From: Nomia melanderi
Lineage: Eukaryota > Arthropoda > Insecta > Hymenoptera > Halictidae
Direction: 5' to 3'
Length of the DNA: 64,000 nucleotides
Assembly: GCF_051020985.1 (NCBI RefSeq)
Contig: NC_135008.1
Span: 2,294,001 to 2,358,000 of the forward strand
The notes under the pieces are model-generated. The model saw only the letters and a program-made list of their open reading frames with translations, did not search any database and was not told where the DNA came from. Positions within the stretch are counted from its first letter, which is position 1. Each line of letters begins with the position of its first letter. Made by a program: the position numbers and the translations under genes. Shown here piece by piece: positions 57,346 through 64,000 of the stretch.

Positions 57346-58502
57346 TTTCCAGAACCAATAAAATCAATCCTAGAATAAACGTCCAAAACCTATGAAGAAC
57401 TGTTCCAATGTCCACAGCCTCCAATCGTCGCACCGATGCGTTGCACCTGACCGTTGAACTCTCGAACCGACATTGTGTGCCGCGGGATTACTTCCGGCCA
57501 GCGAAATTGTTGCGCTCGGGGGACACGGCGGTTTAACCGGTCGCGGCGGCGGGCCGTTTCTTTTCCGGGGAATTAGGCGCCGGTGGCCACGGGGCTTCGG
57601 CTAATTCCGTCGTCTTCCTTCCGCGCCGGTAGCTAACGCGGAAACTTTCCCGTCCCGAAACCTCGTTCGTCGCAGCTGTTCCGTTCTTCCATGCATTTCC
57701 GCGGGACCGTTGCGTCGCGGTCACCGGCGCGGTGCAACGACGGTCAGCTAAATGGAACTTTTAATGGCCGCGCCGGTAACGCAATTTGTCGGAAGCGACG
57801 CTGCCCGCGCCGGCGACGATAGATTTCACGAGGAGCTTTTTTTCCAGCGCGGCCAACCGGTCTGCCGGCGATCGATTTCACGGCTGGCCACGCGAGAATT
57901 AATTTATCATCGATCGTTTCCTGGCTGGCGTATCACACGCGATATCCTTTCGAATGGGATCTAGGCGATTCGGATTTGCTCTTGCCTCCTTACCGCCTGA
58001 ATCGCCGAGGGAATCGTCTGGTTTAGAATTCACTGCCAAGCGATAAAACCGATAGTTTTCGTAGTTCTAAGGAAGTTCGTTGAAACCGTGGATTGAGCCG
58101 AATGAAACTGATCTAAAGTAATCAGGTTTATATAATATACGACTGATGGAAGATGTTGAATTAAAGTTCACTCGCGTCAGATCTGAATCAACGCCGCGAT
58201 TACTGTCAATAAGATTTTACTGTTAACAGTACATCGAAATCGAATGTTTGAACAGCCTTCGAGCCAACAGTAGGAAATACGAAATGACGTGAAAGTTTGA
58301 TTTATTAATCGTTCAATTTTGCAAGAGAAACCTCTCGACGTACGTGGTGCTTACGTCTTTCCGTCATGAAAGGATTGAATCGGATGATGATCAGCTAATG
58401 CCACTTCATTCGAACGATATTTTGGAAACTTATACTCATAGCAAGAGATCGCCAGTTCGGTTCAATTTTGATTGTATTTGAAATGTATCGTGTTATAACG
58501 TG
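57346..58502. other. Unique sequence, no feature recognised
   Basis: CpG-rich from 57.4 to 58.0 kb, AT-rich afterwards. Confidence 0.35.
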
Positions 58503-58711
58503 TTAATTCGCTTCTCAGTACAAATTTTCTATATTTGGAAGATCTAATAATCTCAACGTGATTTTCTTAAAATTCATTAAAACATTTAATATTAGAACTG
58601 GCGCAACATTGGAGCCTACAGAGTTCAAAGGGTTGAATCATTGCATCTCGGTATTCGAAATATAAAAGTTTGATCTATGCAAAACGTCGACATTCGACCG
58701 CAAAGGGTTAA
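58503..58711. mobile_element. Reversed element D abutting a truncated element B
   Basis: D (58503-58636) ends GAGTTCAAAGGGTTGA. The next 75 bp are the terminal part of B, ending ATTCGACCGCAAAGGG then TTAA at 58708-58711. The shared border is TTGA, one change from TTAA. Confidence 0.6.
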
Positions 58712-60018
58712 TCGGGTGTAGAAGTTCAACGAGTAACAAGCGTGTTTTTAACGAGATCTCGACGCTCGGATGACGATTCATAAGTTCGGAATTGTCATCG
58801 GCGTAATCGACACCGTTGCCCGGCGGAATCGCCGATCCAGCGGAATTGCCCGCGATAAAATCGAGTCGCGCGGCCGAGTAATTGAATTAATCTGCAATTC
58901 CGCCGCGGGGTTAATCGCGATGCCCGCGACAAAATTGGCTCCGGTTAAACGAAATTAGCCGATCTCCGCGCGGCGGTTTTGCGCTTTTCAGGGCAAGTTA
59001 TTCGGTAAAAAGGGAAGCGGCGGAAACGGCCGGAGGAACTGATAGAGATCTAAAAGGAAATTATATATGGAAAAGTGAATTAAGTCGGTCCTCGTGGGAA
59101 CGCGGCGGGGCTAGAGAGAACGCGGAGCGCTTCTGGGAAAAATACTCGGCTGAAAAAATTAGGAACGTGTCTTTGATCTTTTCCAATTCTGGTTATCTCG
59201 AGCTCTTCCGCTCGCGCTTCCGTTTCCCTGGGAAAGCGCAGTGATTCGTTTACTTTAACGCGTCGAGCATGGAGATCTCGATTTACTTCACGCTCGCTGT
59301 AAATGACGGTAAATGACAGTCAAAGAGCTAACAAAGTAAGAACACAGCACATTAACAATTTCCCTTGCGCGATTCCCAAATTTAGGGAATCTTAATTTAC
59401 TAGTTTTAGGGAAATTTAGTTTACGAACGCTCGAAAGATAAAGCAAGAGACACGAGACCATCGAATAAACGAAACTTCACGATTCCTCCGCGGGGAAGCC
59501 CGAGCGCGAGACGAGCCGCTCGTGAATCCGCCATTGTTACGGCGCCCGCGACCGAGGGCAGTTCGATTTCATGGGATTCCAATTTTCCAGCGTCTCCCCG
59601 AGTTCCTTCGAGCTACCCTTTCGCGGATGCGTTACTCGAATCTATGGGTCCTTCGGTTGTAAACCTAACGAGCCGATTCCCCGGGGGAATCGTAACTGCC
59701 ACCGCGATTATTGATATCGCGCTCGTTCCGTTCGAAGAACGGCGAGGTGCGTCCTCGCGTTCGCGACCAGATTTGAGGAAGCTGGAACATTGCGACGAGA
59801 AGTAGCGATCGTTCAATCGTTTAAGCGGAGCTTTAATATCGAATTCCGGGATACACGTCGGCGAGCAGGCAAATCGGATTACCGGTTATCGTTAAGGCTC
59901 CATCTTCGAAAACATCGAGGAGAACCGAATAGGAAGGGAACTCGACTGAGTTCTCGTATTTGATCGAATTATCGTTGACGGAATGCAACTAAGTGTGTCG
60001 AATCTGTTCGTTCTCTCT
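58712..60018. other. Mainly CpG-rich unique sequence
   Basis: No feature recognised apart from the short chance frames on both strands. Confidence 0.35.
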
Positions 60019-60296
60019 AAGTATTTTATCATTTTCACCATAATTTAAAGATCGAAGCTAATGAAATCGATATTTCCTTCATCCCACATTCACATTTGAC
60101 TCAATGCTCAAAGTATTTTATCATTTTCACCATAATTTAAATATCAAAACTAATGAAATCGACATTTCCTTCATCCCATGCTCACATTTGACTCAATGCT
60201 CGAAGTATTTCATCATTTTCACCATAATTTAAATATCAAAACTAATGACATCGATATTTCCTTCATCCCACGTTCACATTTGACTCAATGCTAAAA
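60019..60296. repeat. 92-bp tandem array, three copies
   Basis: Copies start with AAGTATTTTATCATTTTCAC at 60019 and 60111 and a one-base variant at 60203. Each continues with CGA(T/C)ATTTCCTTCATCCCA-type sequence and ACATTTGACTCAATGCT. Confidence 0.95.
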
Positions 60297-61147
60297 CTAA
60301 GTCTTACTTCGCCGCTGCCTTCAGTTCGTCGAAGTGAAAAGACATTCTCTATAGCATACGATCAGTTTCATTCAGGAATCTCAAAAACTGAGTCTACGAT
60401 GGACTGACCTTGAGCGACCTTGGGCAGATCATTTCTACGAGGCGGCCGATCAACGGTGTAAAGCGTTCCTTAAACGAGCGAGCGAGTTCCGCTCGGAACA
60501 TTTTTCACGCAATGAACAGCGCGAGAGATAATTGTGCTCGGGATAAATCCGGTACCGTTAAATTCCATTCCATTCCCTGAAACGCCAGACATGATGCAAC
60601 GGCGTCGCCTAAACGCCTGTAACCCGCGTAGCAGGAACTCGGCGTCCCGGAAGCAGATTTATTCGTTCGCCGGTTCGCAGCGGGAAATTTTCTGGGAGCC
60701 GCGCGAATCAAAGGCGAGCGAACGGACGGGAAAAAGAGACGACGACGAAACGGAATTCCGTCGGAATTAGGACGACGGATTCGAGCGAAACGAGGAACAC
60801 TGTTTCGAGGCGAGAAGGAAAACGCGTGGACGTTGCCGCGAATGTTATTGTTCGATTCGGGGCACCACGGTCCGGTTTTGTTCGCTAGTTTACGCGGTAA
60901 TTAAATGCGCGGAGGAGGAATAAAAACCGAGTAATCACGTTGCGATTGTGCCGGCGCGTGCGCAACTTGGAACGTTAACCGTTTGGCTTGTAACAACGTG
61001 TCCAGCTTTGGGCGAAGATTTTCACCTGAATTCTCGACAATTACATCTGATTATTTTACGTTCGTCTAATTTAGTTCAGTTTCCATGGTTTCTACTTTCT
61101 TAGGATACGTTAACAAAATTCTATCGTATCTAGAGAGTTAGCTATCG
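60297..61147. other. Unique sequence, no feature recognised
   Basis: CpG-rich in 60.4-61.0 kb; short arginine-rich chance frames only. Confidence 0.35.
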
Positions 61148-61352
61148 TTAACACTAAAACTACCGAGCACTTCAACTGACTTTTGAAAATTTCGCTATAA
61201 AAACTCCAAGAGTGTTTTGACTTTAATTGATTTACAGTTCAATTTACGTAGTGCTAAATGAATTTAATAATTTCTCTGTGAAACATTTGATACCTTAATA
61301 ATTGCAAAAAGACATCAGGCATCATTTGACTCCTCTGGTAGTTTTAGTGCAA
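61148..61352. mobile_element. C-like element with both ends
   Basis: It begins TTAACACTAAAACTACCGAG and ends CTGGTAGTTTTAGTGCAA, a clear inverted pair of about 16 bp. The interior differs from the other C copies, so it may be a sister family using the same ends. Confidence 0.6.
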
Positions 61353-61395
61353 CGCGATTCGATTATTCTTCGAGTTGTGTTCTTCTGTTATCAAT

Positions 61396-61630
61396 AATAT
61401 TCAGAGGAATGAAAATTCTTTTTAAATTATTACCGACAAAGTGGATGAGAATTAGATTAGTTGCGTTCTTGTTATCAATTATATTCAGAAGAATGAAAAT
61501 TCTTTTTAAATTGTTAACGACAAAGTGGATGAGAATTAGATTAGCTGCGTTCTTGTTATCAATTATATTCAGAATGAAAATTCTTTCTAAATTATTAACG
61601 ACAAAATTGATGAGAATTAGATCACAGGCT
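61396..61630 (+). repeat. 84-bp tandem array, three copies, in frame
   Basis: Copies start with ATGAAAATTCTTT at 61409, 61493 and about 61574. Spacing is 84 and then 81 bp, both multiples of 3, so a 74-codon frame stays open with a repeated 27-28-residue unit (MKILFKLL...LLSIIFR). It is AT-rich and has no flanking gene signals. Confidence 0.85.
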
Positions 61631-62867
61631 TAGTTATTAGAATCGATTGGTCGATTACCATATTAGTTACTAATGAACCACGGATTTGAACTGCTTCAGG
61701 ATTATAATACATAACATAATTATTATTCTATCGAATGAAAATATTTAACGTCGATAGCAGCGTAACGCAAGGATCGTCGTCGCGAATACTTAATTGCTGC
61801 CACTTGTCTCCGGCACGGGAGGATAATTCCTCCGCGGAACATTGGGGGTTTTCATAGCCGTAAACGCGTTAACGAGCCGCGCGTTCGCTGCTCGAAACCG
61901 CGGAGTGCCTCGAGGACGCTCGAGCCGTCGGCTCGTTCGGGGTCGTTAAAAACGCATCATTCTCCGGCGAGGCGCGGAAGACGCGTCCGGCCGGGCTCGA
62001 AAATCGCGGGAACGTTCGCGCGCGTTTTTCTCCGCGAGCGGGGGAAAGACGAGGAGCGAAAAGGGGCAGAAGAAACGCCGATTTCGTCAAGGTAAACGGG
62101 AAAACGGCGCAGGAACGGCCGCCGACGCGCTCCGCGAAAGGAAGACCGGCGAGCCGCGCAATTACGGCCGTGTACGGCGGCCGGCGGATTAAAATATGCG
62201 AGTTGTTGCAACGAACGCGGCGCGCGGAGCGTATTAAGCCCGTATATTTCGCGTCGGCCCGATATAGCTTCGGGTTTTCGAGCCAAGGTCGGCCGATAAC
62301 TCTCGTTTAACGACCGTTCGCCGTTCGTCCGTTGTCGCGGTCGCCTCGGGAGGCTCAGCGCCGCTTCCGATGTTTTCGTTTCATTCCGGCGGAAACTTCT
62401 GCGTCGGGAAAAACCGTCGGTGTGTGACGGTAGCCGGGACGGAGGCAAAAGGAAGAGATTATCGAAGCGACGCGCCATCGATCCCGACGGACGATTAATC
62501 GCTTCGGGGGACGAAGAGAGTAGGAAGTGTTAGGTCTGGTTCACACCGAGGAGGATCGTCGCGAGTCGCTTGCCGAGGGACAGAGTTTATATTGGAGTTT
62601 GCGAATGGCACGGCAGTTGATCGCGAGCGATTGATTGTTTGTTCGATAGTCAATGTCATAGACACGTTCGGATGGGATTGAAACTTTGGGAGAGATCGGT
62701 TGGTATAGCACCTTTCGAGGGAAAGCTGTTTATTGTGAATTGTTTGCTGGTGGATCCTTGTGTATTAGTTGCTTGCCGTTCGTTGATGAATTCTTCTGGG
62801 GTCGTTGAATGTTCATTGGTCGGTGATGATTCCTACTTGCTGTTCGCTGATGAGTTCTTTTCTCATC
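61631..62867. other. CpG-rich block, no gene established
   Basis: A 173-codon minus-strand frame at 61957-62478 is arginine/serine-rich with overlapping rivals. No domain was recognised. Confidence 0.35.
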
Positions 62868-63200
62868 GGTGTTCTCTAATGAGTCCTGTACTCACTGTTC
62901 ATTGTTCATTGATGAGTCCTCTACTCACTATTCAGTGTTCATTGATGAGTCTTTTACTCACTGTTCACTGTTCACTGGTGAGTTCTCTACCCACTGTCCA
63001 CAGTTCACTGATGAGTTCTCTACTCACTGTTCACAGTCCTCTGATGAGTCCTCTACTCACTGTTCACTGTTCATTTATGACCCCTCTACTTATTGTCTAT
63101 AGTTCACTGATGAGTGTTCTACTTACTGTTCACTGTTCACCATCGCTATTCACTCATGAGCCCTCCACTGTTCATTGTTTACCAATAAGTCCTCTACTCA
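62868..63200. repeat. 42-bp minisatellite array
   Basis: About eight units with GATGAGTCCTCTACTCACTG and TTCACTGTTCA. As 42 is a multiple of 3, it sustains a 254-codon plus-strand frame (62639-63403) with a 14-residue repeat. Nothing outside the array suggests a gene. Confidence 0.9.
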
Positions 63201-63719
63201 TTCGCTGTCGATTCCTCCGCTCTCCGTCTGCAAAACAACACACTACCACTATTGCACCAGGATCAACCGGATGCGCATCGATCGAGACGCTGCGTTGGCC
63301 CAGCCGTCTCTTGTTTGCTTCCTTTATCGATCCGGCCGTGCTTTTCCCAACTTTCCCAGCCGAAGGAAACGATGGATGGAGGATTTTAACGAGACGGGGA
63401 TAAATGGGAGGCAAATTAAGGACGCGGAGAGTGTTTCGCTGCTCGCCTCGCTCGCGCGTCGCTCGGCTTCTTGCCGGCCGGGCCGAGCGAGCGTCGATCA
63501 ATTTCCTGTAATTCGTCATCCCGCTTCCTCGAATTTCCGGCTTCCCCGTGCCAACGTGAAGCGACCGGCGAGCCTTTTTAGGGATGCGACTGCGATCGAG
63601 CCTCGAACTCTTGATAAACACGCTACCTTGATAAATTAACTCGTCGCCGGGGAAGTACCATCGCACTCGACGCTCCGTCCTGCTCGTATTCACCTTCTTC
63701 GTTGAAAATAACCAGAAAA

Positions 63720-63940
63720 TCATCGATTAACCAATAATTAATAGATCCTCTGATGTTTCCTCTAGAAACATTCAACATTCTCCAGTAAGATACAGCATTG
63801 AAACTAACGAGAAAACATAGAGAAACTCAGAGACGAAGCTATTTCATTTGAACATCACATATCAATGCACTATACATAATTGCAAATATATATAATTATT
63901 CATCGATGCACCTCTAGATGCACGAGCGTCAAAATGTCAT
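63720..63940. mobile_element. Decayed element A
   Basis: It follows the order of A: TCTAGAAACATTCAACATT, then AAACTAACGAGAAA, then AAGCTATTT, then TCAATGCACTATACATAAT. Both termini are degraded. Confidence 0.4.
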
Positions 63941-64000
63941 CGTGGCTATAGAAATATAATAATATGCAATATGAAAAAATAAAAATAAATAAAAAGGAAA

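Noticed and set aside
56849..57433. 194- and 166-codon minus-strand frames with Tyr-rich 4-residue repeats
   Set aside because: They are translation of a 12-bp minisatellite; all frames lack stops for trivial reasons.
62639..63403. 254-codon plus-strand frame with 14-residue repeats
   Set aside because: It is translation of a 42-bp minisatellite plus flanks; no recognisable domain or gene signals.
1..64000. tRNA, rRNA and familiar insect microRNA sequences
   Set aside because: No B-box-like or cloverleaf arrangement and none of the common conserved microRNA seeds I know was seen; a covariance-model search would be needed to exclude them.

Overview
The window is gene-poor, intron-rich animal DNA. 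The two genes I can identify are an insect-type small heat shock protein and an insect-length nischarin. Codon use in exons is GC-rich, CpG is plentiful, and many short TTAA-flanked repeats are scattered through AT-rich stretches. This fits an insect, most likely a hymenopteran such as a bee; the order-level call is inference. There are no prokaryotic signals, and I saw no tRNA, rRNA or CRISPR.

Left part (1-17.7 kb): the last two coding exons of a plus-strand small heat shock protein gene (HspB8 / fly CG14207 type) at 1094-1280 and 16128-16322. They are split by a 14.8-kb intron packed with small repeats. The 5' coding exons lie outside the window. The 3' UTR runs to a double AATAAA near 17681.

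Middle-left (18.2-21.4 kb): a complete three-exon minus-strand nischarin gene (PX domain plus leucine-rich repeats, 468 residues) that converges on the heat shock gene. Its long 3' UTR holds an inverted repeat, and an upstream ORF stops 3 nt before its ATG.

Right part (21.4-64 kb): no complete gene. CpG-rich unique blocks alternate with AT-rich repeats. Several plus-strand sites look like first exons or promoters of a long gene whose body would lie to the right: donors after 26275, 28155 and 53223, a coding-looking ATG exon at 46660, and a textbook recursive (ratchet) splice motif at 48921-48946. This region is best read as upstream or intronic sequence of one or more large genes; that is inference.

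Repeats: at least seven short element types (A, B, C, D, E, H and J in the feature list; an eighth, I, is doubtful) are bounded by TTAA, mostly with ends such as TTAACCCTTTGC or TTAACACTAGAAC. One insertion of B inside A shows directly that B duplicates TTAA, the target-site habit of piggyBac-type transposons. Elements often sit end to end sharing one TTAA. Two further dispersed repeats (F with a conserved hairpin, G in three copies) and more than a dozen tandem arrays are also present.
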